DNA from: Lachnospiraceae bacterium
GTDB lineage: Bacteria > Bacillota > Clostridia > Lachnospirales > Lachnospiraceae
DNA: 64,000 bases
Assembly (NCBI GenBank): GCA_029225065.1
Contig: JAQXVT010000031.1
Coordinates: 1 to 64,000 of the forward strand
Direction of reading: 5' to 3'
Shown here in pieces: positions 32,416 to 42,300 of this stretch (positions are counted from its first letter, which is position 1; every line of letters begins with the position of its first letter). The position numbers were made by a program, and so were the translations under genes. The notes beneath the pieces are model-generated. The model ran no database searches, was not told where the DNA came from, and saw nothing but the letters and a program-made list of their open reading frames with translations.

Positions 32416-34575
32416 CTATCTTTGGTACGCTATCTCCACTGCCTGCTTTCCGGTCAGCTCCTCGCTGCGCGCATCCGGCTGGCTGCAGCCCACATAGAAG
32501 GTATATGCTTTGCCAGCATCGCTACGGATGCCATCCTCGCCGACCACGGTAAGGGCACGATGTCCTACCGGAATGCGGATCTGCTTTTTCTCGCCTGCGT
32601 CCAGATGAATTCGTGCAAACGCACACAGCTCCGGGTGCTTATCCTTGTCTGCGCAGTCGTGATTTTTCACATAGACCTGAACAACCTCATCGGTCGCATG
32701 GGTTCCTGCGTTATGAACATCAGCGAGAATCGTAAGTGCCATGCTCTTTGCTTTGTTTCCGCCTTCGCCTGGTCCTTCCGTTTTCTTGTCTCCAGCTTCT
32801 CCACTTCTGTCAATCTTCGCCTCCGTCACGTGTACATCACCGTACGTCAGTCCATATCCAAACGGGTACTGTGCTTTTCCTTTCATATAACGGTACGTTC
32901 TGCCTGCCATGTGGTAATCGGTGAACTCCGGAAGTTCATCGAGGCTCTCGTAAAATGTCACCGGAAGCTTTCCGGACGGCGACACTTCTCCGAACAGCAC
33001 CCTTGCTGCTGCTTTACCGCCCTGTGCGCCCGGATACCACAGCTGCAGGATTGCATCGAAGTGCTCCTCTGCATAAGAAAGATCGATATCGCTGCCTGCC
33101 ATCAAACACAGCACTACCGGTTTGCCGGTTTCTTTTACCGCCTCCATCAGATCTCTTTGTACCTGCGGAAGCTGCAGGTCTGTCTTATCCCCGGAAGCAT
33201 AGCTGTTTCCGGTGTCTCCCTCTTCGCCTTCAAGTGTCTCATCAAGACCAACGCACAGAACCACCACGTCGCTGTTGTCTGCCACGATCTTCGCCTCAGA
33301 AAGGCGGTCTGCCGGAAATGCCAGATTTTCGGTGCGGTCACGGAAGAGCTCGCAGCCGATGCTTGTCAGAACGCGCACATCCTCTCCAAGATAATCCTGC
33401 AGTCCCTCCAACACGGTCACGTATCGGCTCGCCGTTCCGTGATAGTTTCCAACCAGCGCCGCGCGGCTGTTCGCATTTGGTCCAATCACGCCGATCGTCT
33501 TTATTTTTGTTTTGTCCAGCGGCAGGAGTCCGTTGTTTTTCAGAAGAACGAAGCTCTCCTCCGCCGCTTTTTCCGCCAGTGCAAGATGCGCCGGAGCTTC
33601 CACCTCCGTATACGGAATCGCATCGTATTCACTTCCGTCGAACAGTCCGAGCAGGTAACGCGTCGTAAACAGACGGATCGCTGCCTCTGTGATCGTCTCC
33701 TCGCTCACCAGTCCGTCCTGCACGGCACCAAGGATGTGCAGGTACGTATTTCCACAGTTGAGATCGCAGCCGTTGTTGATCGCAAGTGCTGCTGACTCAC
33801 GGATATTTTTTGTCACCATATGGTGCTCGTGGAAATCACGGATTGCCCAGCAGTCGGACACAAAATGTCCCTCAAAGCCCCAGTCATCCCGGAGAATTTT
33901 CTGCAGCTTCGGACTGCCGCAGCACGGCTCCCCGTTCGTGCGGTTGTACGCACCCATGACTGCTTCCACACCGGCTTCCTGCACAAGTGCCTGAAAGGCC
34001 GGAAGATACGTCTCTTCCATATCCTTCGGTGTTGCCTCCGCATCAAACTCGTGCCGTACCGCCTCCGGGCCGGAATGCACCGCAAAATGCTTTGCGCATG
34101 CGGCTGCCTTCATCGTCTCACCGTTGCCCTGCAGTCCTTCCACAAAAGCAACGCCAAGACGGCTTGTCAGATACGGGTCTTCTCCGTATGTCTCATGGCC
34201 GCGGCCCCAGCGTGGGTCACGGAAAATATTTACATTCGGTGACCAGAAGGTCAGCCCCTTGTAAATGTCGCGATCGCCTTTTTCAGAGTAGGCATTATAT
34301 TTCGCTCTGCCCTCCGTCGCTATAACGTCCGCCATTTCCTTTACCAGAGCGGTATCAAACGTTGCGCCCATTCCAATGGCCTGCGGAAAAACGGTGGCCT
34401 GACCGGCACGTGCCACGCCGTGCAGCCCCTCATTCCACCAGTTGTAGGCCGGAATGCCCAGACGCTTCAGGGCAGGCGCACCGTATTTGAGCTGCTCCGC
34501 CTTCTCTTCGAGTGTCATTTTTTCTACAAGGGCTTCCGCCTTTTTTCTTGCCTCTTCTCTGTTCATCTTGGTCAT
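32416..34575 (-). CDS. Glycoside hydrolase family 3 enzyme (beta-glucosidase/beta-xylosidase type)
   Basis: The 719-residue protein lacks a signal peptide and should act in the cytoplasm on imported oligosaccharides. The N-terminal barrel has YNWWNEGLHGVARAG, DPRWGRGHETYGEDPYL and the nucleophile region GHFVSDCWAI (Asp in SDC). The GH3 C-terminal alpha/beta sandwich domain (GVIGPNANSRAALVGNYHG, VLCVGLDETLEGEEGD) and a fibronectin III-like domain follow. These motifs fit xylosidase/glucosidase subfamilies; the exact sugar is open. It follows a sugar ABC importer on the same strand and has its own likely promoter. The first or fourth codon may be the true start. Confidence 0.92.
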   Translation of the reverse strand: MTKMNREEARKKAEALVEKMTLEEKAEQLKYGAPALKRLGIPAYNWWNEGLHGVARAGQATVFPQAIGMGATFDTALVKEMADVIATEGRAKYNAYSEKGDRDIYKGLTFWSPNVNIFRDPRWGRGHETYGEDPYLTSRLGVAFVEGLQGNGETMKAAACAKHFAVHSGPEAVRHEFDAEATPKDMEETYLPAFQALVQEAGVEAVMGAYNRTNGEPCCGSPKLQKILRDDWGFEGHFVSDCWAIRDFHEHHMVTKNIRESAALAINNGCDLNCGNTYLHILGAVQDGLVSEETITEAAIRLFTTRYLLGLFDGSEYDAIPYTEVEAPAHLALAEKAAEESFVLLKNNGLLPLDKTKIKTIGVIGPNANSRAALVGNYHGTASRYVTVLEGLQDYLGEDVRVLTSIGCELFRDRTENLAFPADRLSEAKIVADNSDVVVLCVGLDETLEGEEGDTGNSYASGDKTDLQLPQVQRDLMEAVKETGKPVVLCLMAGSDIDLSYAEEHFDAILQLWYPGAQGGKAAARVLFGEVSPSGKLPVTFYESLDELPEFTDYHMAGRTYRYMKGKAQYPFGYGLTYGDVHVTEAKIDRSGEAGDKKTEGPGEGGNKAKSMALTILADVHNAGTHATDEVVQVYVKNHDCADKDKHPELCAFARIHLDAGEKKQIRIPVGHRALTVVGEDGIRSDAGKAYTFYVGCSQPDARSEELTGKQAVEIAYQR

Positions 34576-34626
34576 CTGCCTTTCTGTTTCCCTGCATTTT
34601 TCAGGCGGTCTCCTGTACCGCCTCCT

Positions 34627-34655
34627 TTTATCCGTCGTACGGTTTTTTCTGTCAA
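34627..34655 (-). promoter_or_regulatory. Likely promoter of the GH3 gene
   Basis: A perfect TTGACA (34650-34655) and GATAAA (34627-34632) are separated by 17 bases, in the 111-base gap after the permease gene. Confidence 0.6.
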
Positions 34656-34686
34656 AGTGATAAGAAACTCATGACTTCTGCTCTGC

Positions 34687-35544
34687 TTATCCCTTCACAG
34701 CTCCTGTTGTAAGTCCCTCTACGATCTGGTTACTGAACAGACAGTATACAATAACCGTCGGGGCAATTGCAATAATAATCGCCGCAAACATTTGCACATA
34801 GTTCGTTGCATACGGACCTACGAAGTATGTCAGTGTAACCGGAAGTGTCTTCTTTGCCGGGTCAGAAATGAATACCATCGCAAGCAGCAGCTCGTTCCAG
34901 TTGCCGACAAACGTCATCAGACCTGATACGAAAAGTCCGGTCCGGCACAGCGGCAGTGCGATCTTAAAGAAAATCCGGTAAATGCCACAGCCGTCGATTG
35001 CTGCCGCCTCGATCAGTTCACCCGGCATCGATTTAAAAAATCCGGTCAGAAGGAAGATCGTCATCGGAAGGGAAAACGTGATGTATGGAAGCATCAGGCC
35101 GAATCTTGAGTTGGTCAACCCAAGCTTCGCAAAACGGACAAACAGAGGAATCAGGATACAGTGTACCGGCACCATCATTCCAATCAGGAAAAATGTATGC
35201 GCTGCCTCCGCCAGTTTCCATCTCATTCTCGCAATCGCGAACGCCGCCATTGCGCCGAAGAACAGGCTGACAAGCAGTGTCACGCCGCAGACCAGTGTGG
35301 AGTTGACAAGCGCTGTGCCCAGCTTGCCAAGCGACCATGCCTGCATGTAGTTTTCCCAGTGAAAGGTCTCCGGCAGTGCAAACGGCGCTGCCATCACGCC
35401 TGCGTTGTCCTTTAACGATACGGAAAGCATCCACAGAAGCGGAGCCAGATACAGCACAGCCAGAAGCACCAGAAATACGTAGATCACCACGATGACCGGG
35501 CTGACCGCTTTTTTTCTTTTTTTCATTACAGCACTCTCTTTCAT
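34687..35544 (-). CDS. Carbohydrate ABC transporter permease, MalG type (second locus)
   Basis: The 285-residue protein has six predicted membrane segments and an EAA loop (ELIEAAAIDGCGIYRIFFKI). It pairs with the permease at 35556 and the binding protein at 36730. GGAGGG upstream of ATG 35544 supports the start; the gap to the upstream permease is 11 bases. As at the first locus, no ATPase gene is present. Confidence 0.9.
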   Translation of the reverse strand: MKESAVMKKRKKAVSPVIVVIYVFLVLLAVLYLAPLLWMLSVSLKDNAGVMAAPFALPETFHWENYMQAWSLGKLGTALVNSTLVCGVTLLVSLFFGAMAAFAIARMRWKLAEAAHTFFLIGMMVPVHCILIPLFVRFAKLGLTNSRFGLMLPYITFSLPMTIFLLTGFFKSMPGELIEAAAIDGCGIYRIFFKIALPLCRTGLFVSGLMTFVGNWNELLLAMVFISDPAKKTLPVTLTYFVGPYATNYVQMFAAIIIAIAPTVIVYCLFSNQIVEGLTTGAVKG

Positions 35545-35555
35545 CTTCCGCCCTC

Positions 35556-36443
35556 CTATGACTCATACGTCTCTACTTTGATGACCTTCTTGACGAGGAG
35601 CGTCACGATCAGGCACATCACAAGCAGCACAACGGATATCGCACTCGCATAGCCGTATTTGAAGTAATTGAAGCCCTCCGCGTACAGCTCCGTCGCAAGC
35701 ACCTCGGTACGATGGTTCGGTCCGCCCTGTGTCATGTTGTAGACCAGATCGAAGAATTTCAATGAACCGATACAGTTCAGTGACAGGGAAGTGACCATCA
35801 TCGGCTTGATCAGCGGAAGCGTGATGTAGCGGAATGCCGCCGGTTTGGAAGCACCGTCCACATAGGATGCCTCATAGATATCTTTCGATATGCCGGTGAT
35901 CTGCGCCATATAAAGCATCATATTCTGTCCGACGTACTGCCACAGTGCCACAAACGCGATGACCCACATCGGAAGCACGATAAATCCCTTGGAATCCATC
36001 AGCCACAGCGGTCCCTTGATTCCGAACTGCGCCAGCAGCTGGTTGATACCGATCTTCGGGTTGAACATGAATGCCCACAAAAGACCGAGCGCTGCGGAGG
36101 AAAGTACGGACGGAAGGTAATAAATATTTTTGAATACGTTGCGTCCCTTCGGGATGTTTGTCAAAAAGACCGCGAGCAAAATACCGATCACCTGCTGTGT
36201 CACTGCCGAAAACAGCATGAAGAAAATGGAATTTTTCAGTGCAATGCGGAACGTCGCATCCTTGAAAAACAGTTTTTTATAATTTGCCAGCCCGATAAAC
36301 TCCGGCGGTGTCAGTGCTGCATAATCGCACAGCGAATAGTAAACCATCTGAAAGATCGGGATGACGAGGATCAGAATGAACATGATCAGCGCCGGTGCGA
36401 TGAAAATAAAGATGGCCTTTTTGTCTTTTAAAATTTTATCCAT
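35556..36443 (-). CDS. Carbohydrate ABC transporter permease, MalF type (second locus)
   Basis: The 295-residue protein has six predicted membrane segments and an EAA loop (YEASYVDGASKPAAFRYITL). It is the first-position CUT1 permease of this importer. AAGGAGG precedes ATG 36443. A strong hairpin in the 286-base gap after the binding-protein gene probably lowers permease expression relative to the binding protein. Confidence 0.9.
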   Translation of the reverse strand: MDKILKDKKAIFIFIAPALIMFILILVIPIFQMVYYSLCDYAALTPPEFIGLANYKKLFFKDATFRIALKNSIFFMLFSAVTQQVIGILLAVFLTNIPKGRNVFKNIYYLPSVLSSAALGLLWAFMFNPKIGINQLLAQFGIKGPLWLMDSKGFIVLPMWVIAFVALWQYVGQNMMLYMAQITGISKDIYEASYVDGASKPAAFRYITLPLIKPMMVTSLSLNCIGSLKFFDLVYNMTQGGPNHRTEVLATELYAEGFNYFKYGYASAISVVLLVMCLIVTLLVKKVIKVETYES

Positions 36444-36548
36444 AGCAGCCTCCTTGTTGTAATCTCTACATACCCTCTCCGCCTGGCGGTATCCACTTTA
36501 TGAGATTTTGCGCTGTATCCGCCGCGCCGGACAGGGCATGTATGGCAT

Positions 36549-36604
36549 AAAAAGAGCCGCTGCAGGAACAATGCGTCTTTCCCTGCATTTGTTCCGCAGC
36601 GGTT
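36549..36604 (-). terminator. Intercistronic terminator-like hairpin after the second sugar-binding protein gene
   Basis: ACCGCTGC-GGAACAAATGC pairs with GCATTGTTCC-GCAGCGG with small bulges, followed by CTCTTTTTATG. It should cause partial termination between binding protein and permeases. Confidence 0.72.
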
Positions 36605-36729
36605 TCTGATTATCCGCTGTCGTCAGAACCGTTGCTTCTGAAATTCATCCGTATGGTTCTATATATAGCAGACATTTTCAATCAATCTCAGGAACGTAAT
36701 CGCTTTCTGCCCCTGTTCATTTTATTATT

Positions 36730-38019
36730 TTATTCCCAGACATTCTCCTCATAGAAGGTCTGAACGGTCTGGAATGCCTCTTCCGGTGTCTGGTTGTCGA
36801 GGAAAATGTCAACCATTGCGTTGTCGAAGCAGTCGCCTGCCTCTACGGATGCGAGAGACTCGTTGTAGAATCCGAATGTGCCAGTTGCGTTTGCCAGGAT
36901 ATCCTGAACGTACTTCAGCTGTGCCGGAGCCTTGTCATAATCGATCTCAAGGTCTTTTACGATCGGGATCTTTCCGCCGATTTCTGCGGTATACTTCTGA
37001 GCGGTCTCATCTGTGAACATCTTCATCAGAGCGATGACTGCATCCTGATGCTCGGTCGTTGCGCTCATCAGAAGGTTATCTGTCTTAACGATCATACGGT
37101 TCGGGTCATTTGCTCCCTCGATGCCCGGAAACTGGAATACGCCGCACTTGGACTCGAAGTCCGGATTGTTGCCGTTGATCTGAGCGATTGCCCATGAACC
37201 CTGGATCAGGATTGCAGCTTCGCCGTTGTAGAAGTTTGCGGTTGCCTGATCGTTGGAGTCACCTGCTGCGGTCTCCTGGAAGTACTGGGAGAGTTCTTTG
37301 AGCTTCTTGCCTGCCTCGATGCAATTGTCATCGGTCCAGTTTGCGGTGTGGTCTGCGATTGCCGCAAGGTCAACGCCCTGGCGGTCACACAGATAACCGG
37401 CTACCATGGACAGGCACCATGCCGTACCTGCGGAACAGGAAATCGGAGTATAGCCTGCATCTTTGATCTTCTGGCACGCATCGAGCAGCTCGGTATAGGT
37501 CGTCGGAACCTCTACGCCTGCCGCGTCAAAGATCTCGGTGTTGTAGAAGCAAAGAGCAGCTGCAAAGTTCGTCGGAACTGCCATGATCTTTCCATCGTAT
37601 GTCATTCTCTCAAAAATACCGTCTGTAAATGAGGAATACCAGTCTGCTTCCTGATTCGTCAGAATATCGGTCAGGTCTGCTGCAACGCCTGCATTTACGT
37701 ATACGTCCATGTTCGGTCCCGGATTGCAGATGAACATGTCCGGTGTCTGGCCTGCTGCAACGAGCGCGTTCAGCTTTCCATCGTACTCTTCGAGGTTCGT
37801 CGTGATCGCGGTCACATGATACTGTCCGTCATACGTCTCATTGTAACGGTCGAGTACTTCTTTGTATCCCTTGGAGACCAGGTCCTCGGTTGCCTCCAGA
37901 TCATCCCAGAACATCCAGGTGATCTCTTCCGGTCCGTCTGCCTGTACCGGTACTGCTGCAAAAAGGCCCGTTGCCATTGCTGCGGTAAGCGTTACAGAGA
38001 TGAGTTTCTTAAATTTCAT
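36730..38019 (-). CDS. Extracellular sugar-binding protein (second CUT1 ABC importer)
   Basis: The 429-residue exported protein belongs to solute-binding family 1. The mature part has EITWMFWDDLEATEDLVSKG and later GEAAILIQGSWAIAQING, a ligand-loop pattern of this family. The signal peptide (KKLISVTLTAAMATGLFAAV) ends near VQADG without a lipobox cysteine. The start is ATG 38019, with AAAGGAGG upstream; the frame is open to 38094. It lies divergent from an AraC-type regulator at 38443 that probably controls it. The GH3 glycosidase downstream suggests a beta-linked oligosaccharide. Confidence 0.9.
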   Translation of the reverse strand: MKFKKLISVTLTAAMATGLFAAVPVQADGPEEITWMFWDDLEATEDLVSKGYKEVLDRYNETYDGQYHVTAITTNLEEYDGKLNALVAAGQTPDMFICNPGPNMDVYVNAGVAADLTDILTNQEADWYSSFTDGIFERMTYDGKIMAVPTNFAAALCFYNTEIFDAAGVEVPTTYTELLDACQKIKDAGYTPISCSAGTAWCLSMVAGYLCDRQGVDLAAIADHTANWTDDNCIEAGKKLKELSQYFQETAAGDSNDQATANFYNGEAAILIQGSWAIAQINGNNPDFESKCGVFQFPGIEGANDPNRMIVKTDNLLMSATTEHQDAVIALMKMFTDETAQKYTAEIGGKIPIVKDLEIDYDKAPAQLKYVQDILANATGTFGFYNESLASVEAGDCFDNAMVDIFLDNQTPEEAFQTVQTFYEENVWE

Positions 38020-38272
38020 AATACGTATCCTCCTTTTTTCTGCCCGCCGCTGCTTCGGCGCTGATATACAAAGCTGAAGTAAGCTGCGGAACATATTTTT
38101 ACGTCATTTGATGGTTTCATCATAGCAAAGCAAATTGTATTTATCTTTATAATTATTGCGTTGAAACTTTAAATTATTGCTTTTATTTTTTCATCGGTTA
38201 TAGCATTTAGTATATTTTTACAGTTTTTAATCCTATTTTTTATGCACTTTTTTATCATTATTTTTATTTTAT

Positions 38273-38286
38273 TTCGTTATAACGAA
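38273..38286. promoter_or_regulatory. Perfect 14-base palindrome, candidate operator
   Basis: TTCGTTATAACGAA lies 19 bases upstream of the araC -35 box in the divergent region. It is a plausible binding site for a dimeric regulator. Confidence 0.45.
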
Positions 38287-38304
38287 TGTTTATCGGATTA
38301 AATC

Positions 38305-38333
38305 TTGTATTTTTCCGTCATTTTTGGTATATT
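38305..38333 (+). promoter_or_regulatory. Promoter of the AraC regulator and c-di-GMP enzyme
   Basis: TTGTAT (38305-38310) and TATATT (38328-38333) are separated by 17 bases, about 110 bases upstream of the regulator. Confidence 0.65.
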
Positions 38334-38361
38334 AAAGGAAGTAAAAATCGCAATTTTTCAG

Positions 38362-38397
38362 ACATAAATTTGTCAGTTCCAGACAAATTTTATCTGG
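38362..38397 (+). promoter_or_regulatory. Inverted repeat in the araC leader
   Basis: CAGACATAAATTTGTC and GACAAATTTTATCTG pair around a seven-base loop. It would form a hairpin in the transcript or serve as a protein site. Confidence 0.5.
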
Positions 38398-38442
38398 CGG
38401 TTAATTCTGAACGACAGTAATAAAATCAGGAAGGAACCAATT

Positions 38443-39300
38443 ATGATCAAGCATCTAACCGGCATCCACGAAACGGTTGCCTACCGTCCAGACACTCAGA
38501 TCTGTCTTTATAATAATGATGAGGCAGAAGATTATCCGCCTCACTGGCATACTCCGTTTGAGATCATCATGCCGACGGAAAATTCCTACCGTGTCCTGTG
38601 CGGCGAGCAGGAATATTCGATCCGTGAGGGTGATATTCTGATCATTGCCCCCGGGAGCGTACATCAGCTTTTTGCCCCGGAGCACGGGACGCGCATCATT
38701 TTTCAGCCGGCACTCTCCCAAATTGGCATCCGTGAGCTGGAGCTGCTCACGTCAAGGCTCACGCCGGCGATCCTGATCACCCCGGAGTCCTTCCCGCAGA
38801 TCCACGCTCAGGTGCACCGCCTGATGCTGGAGATCCGCGACGAATATTTCAGAGAAGATCCCTACTCAGAATCCGCAATTTACGCGCGCTTTCTTGAGAT
38901 TCTCGTCTCTGTCGGGCGCTGTCAGGCCGAACTTACCAGGCACAGCTTCGACGCAAAAAACAGCAAGCAAAAGGAATATATGGATAAATTTCTATATATC
39001 TGCAATTATATCAACGAACATTTTACAGAAAATCTGACACTGGAGCAGATGGCTTCCCTCGCGGGCTTCAGCAAGTATCATTTTACGCGCCTGTTCCGCC
39101 AGTATGCCGACACTTCTTTCTATAAATATCTGAACCAGAAACGCATCGATTACGCAAAATCCCTGCTGCTCGACCCTGATCTTTCGGTCATCGAGGTCGC
39201 CCTGGCTTCCGGCTTCTCCAGCCTGTCTGCCTTTCTGCGGATGTTCAAGCTGATCAACCACTGCACACCGACCGAATATCGAAACATGTACGAAGACTGA
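38443..39300 (+). CDS. AraC-family transcriptional regulator with cupin sensor domain
   Basis: The 285-residue regulator has an N-terminal cupin fold (HWHTPFEIIMPTENSYRVLC, EGDILIIAPGSVHQLF), which usually binds a sugar. The C-terminal pair of helix-turn-helix motifs reads LTLEQMASLAGFSKYHFTRL and SVIEVALASGFSSLSAFLRM. AGGAAGG precedes ATG 38443. It is divergent from the second sugar importer, its most likely target. It is followed after 11 bases by the large c-di-GMP enzyme, so the two are almost certainly co-transcribed. Confidence 0.92.
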   Translation: MIKHLTGIHETVAYRPDTQICLYNNDEAEDYPPHWHTPFEIIMPTENSYRVLCGEQEYSIREGDILIIAPGSVHQLFAPEHGTRIIFQPALSQIGIRELELLTSRLTPAILITPESFPQIHAQVHRLMLEIRDEYFREDPYSESAIYARFLEILVSVGRCQAELTRHSFDAKNSKQKEYMDKFLYICNYINEHFTENLTLEQMASLAGFSKYHFTRLFRQYADTSFYKYLNQKRIDYAKSLLLDPDLSVIEVALASGFSSLSAFLRMFKLINHCTPTEYRNMYED

Positions 39301-39311
39301 CAGGAGGCATT

Positions 39312-42300
39312 ATGAGCGATCCTATTTCTGTAAAAAGGCGAAAAAAAATACAGGAGTACCTGCAGATTATCAAAGCAGTCAGCGCAAGCACCGACGATTA
39401 TCTGTATCTGACCGAATACGACACCGGGCGGGCGTACTTCACCAACAACATTCACGAAAAATATCAGCTTCCGCCCTGCGGGGAGGACGGCATCAAACTG
39501 GAAGATTGGGTAAAAACCATCTATCCGCGCGATGTCGGCCCGGTACTTGCTGATCTGCAGCGCGTCTTTGACGGCACTCAGACAACCCACAACGTGGAAT
39601 ACCGCCTGCTCGACCGTAAGGGAAACCGTTGCTGGATCAGCTGCCGGGGTACTATGATCCAGGACGATGACGGACAGCCTCTGCTTCTGCTCGGCCGTGT
39701 TTCCGATACAGTGCTCGGGCAGAAAACAGACATACTGACCGGCTTTTTCAACGGACGAAAATACGCAGAGGATATCACTGCCAGCTTAAACCGCGGCCAA
39801 AGCGGCTGTCTTCTCATCCTCGGTCTCGACAATTTCAAGGATATCAATATCAAGTATGGCCGCGCCTACGGGAACCACCTACTCAAGCAGTTTGCAGAGC
39901 TTCTCGAGGAGCACGTAGCCGCAATCTATCCGGCCTACCGGCTCGACGGAGATCGTTTCGCCCTGAATCTGTACGGCCAGAATGAGGAGGGCACCCGACA
40001 GATTTACGAGCACATCCGACAGTCTGTCACATTCGGCACGCTCTCCGGCGGTGCGGTACTTTACTCTGCCGGTTCCTCAAGCGACGGCGAAACACTCTTT
40101 CAATATGCAGAGAGTGCGCTCGACCGCGCCAAAAAGGACGGTAAAAACCGGCTGTTCTTTTTCTCGATCGATGATTATAAGCAGCACCAGAATTCTCTGG
40201 AACTGCTCGCAGAAATGCGGCACAGCATCCAGCATGACTTTGAGGGCTTTTTCCTCTGTTATCAGCCTCAGATGCAGTGCCAGAGCTGCCGGATCTGCGG
40301 GGTCGAGGCGCTGCTGCGTTTTCACTCTGCTGCCCGCGGCGGCATCGTTAGTCCGGCTGAATTTATTCCTCTGCTTGAGCAGAGCCGGTTGATCGTACCG
40401 GTCGGCGAGTGGGTACTGCGCACCGCGCTTGCCGCCTGCCGGAAATGGAGACTCTCACTGCCCTGCCTGCGCATCAGCGTAAATCTTTCCTATATTCAGC
40501 TGCTCGAGGAAAACATCACCTCCACGATTCTGGATATCCTCAAAGAATCCGGTCTGCCCGGCGATGCACTGACGCTGGAGCTGACCGAGAGCGTTCAGCT
40601 CCAGAATTATGAATATTACAACCGCATTTTTTACCGCTGGGAGATCGCCGGAATCCGGATTGCGATCGACGATTTCGGCACCGGATATTCCAGCCTTGGC
40701 TACCTGAAAAGCCTGTGTCTCGATGAAATCAAGATCGACCGCTGCTTCGTGAGCGGCATCCAGCACAGTTCCTACAATTACCGTCTGATGCGCAACACGA
40801 TCGAACTGGCACGCGGATCACAGATCCATGTCTGCTGCGAGGGCGTGGAGACAGAAGACGAACTTACTATTTTAAAGGAGCTGCTTCCGGATACGCTTCA
40901 GGGCTATCTCTTTGCACCGCCCTGCACCTCTGACATTTTTGAGCAGCTGTACATCGACTCAGATTCAAAGAGCTTCCGCAACCGCCTGCAGCTTGAAGAA
41001 CGGTTCCGTGCCATCGGTACTTCCAAAAAAGAAAATGCGCATCCCATCTTTCACAAAAAGCTGGATTTCGAAACCAACCTCACGGAATGCGCTCACCAAT
41101 TTGCAGAAGAAGCTGACACAAAGACAGCTCTTGAACACCTGCTTCTCTCCATCGCTGAATTTTACAATGCGGACTGCGCCTACATTTACGAGCCGATCCG
41201 CGACGAAACCAACTGGTACTGCAGTGCAGTCTGCTGTCTGAAAAACACAGCCGCATCGGAAGTTCCGCAGACGCTTTCCGCCGCAGTCATCGACCGCTGG
41301 ATCACCTATTTCTCTCTCGGAGAATCGGTAATCATCGAAACACCCGGCGATATTCTTTCCGGTTCACCGCTGGAGCTGGATCTCCTGCACAGCCAGAACA
41401 TCACCGGACTGATCGCTGTCCCGATCGGATGGTGCGGACAGACCATCGGCTTCATTGGCGTCACCAACCCGCTCGAGCATCCGGCAAATGACGGAATGCT
41501 GTTTGTCGCCGCCTGCTTTGTCGCAGACCGGCTGAAGCAAAGCGCATCTCCGAATCGTGTCTGCGCTGTCCCGGGCCTGACCGCAGCAGACGTTCTCTCC
41601 CGGACACAGCTCGGTCTGTGGGCGCTTCGGATTTACGCCGATCCGCAGCAAAATGAAATGTTTGCAGACGACGCAATGCTGCGCACGCTTGGTCTTTCGG
41701 AATCGCAGACGCCGCAGCAGTGCTACCGCCACTGGCATTCCCGCATCAGTGAAAATTACCGCCATTACGTTGACACGGCAATCCGCTGCATGGAGGAGAC
41801 CGGGCGGATTGTTCAGGTTGAGTATACCTGGGAGCATCCGCATCTCGGTGAGGTCATCGTCCGTTTTCTTGGGCTTCGCACAAAGGACCACACCGGTACC
41901 GTTTCTCTGTGCGGATACCACCGCGTAATCAGCAATATCGAACGTCCCGTCCTGCCGGATGCTGACAATGGACAGGCCCACATTTTTGAGCTGGAGTCCG
42001 CAAGGAAGACGGATTTCTATGAGGCAATGCTCTCAGAGACAATCGCCTACACGGAGCTGGATCTGGAAACCGGACGGCCGCTGACTGCCGGAGGACTCTG
42101 GGAGCATTATGAGGAGGACTGCCGCCAGTGGAGTGAATCGTTCCAGCAGGCCGCCTCCCGCTACATTCCGCGCGTCGTCGCACCGGAATACCACGATATC
42201 TGCCGCAGCTATTTTGACCAGTCCACCATTCATGACATGCACGGCGCCACCCGAAAATTCTGCTACCGCCGGATGGTCGGTTCCGATTTTCACTGGGTAG

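Larger units (their letters stand above)
38020..38442. other. AT-rich divergent control region between binding protein and AraC regulator
   Basis: This 423-base region is markedly AT-rich. It holds a perfect palindrome at 38273-38286, the araC-side promoter at 38305-38333 and a leader inverted repeat at 38362-38397. The minus-strand promoter of the binding-protein gene could not be fixed. Confidence 0.55.

Noticed and set aside
32422-33795. 457-codon open frame opposite the GH3 gene
   Set aside because: It mirrors codon bias of the GH3 gene; the translation is rich in Cys, His and Arg and shows no family pattern.
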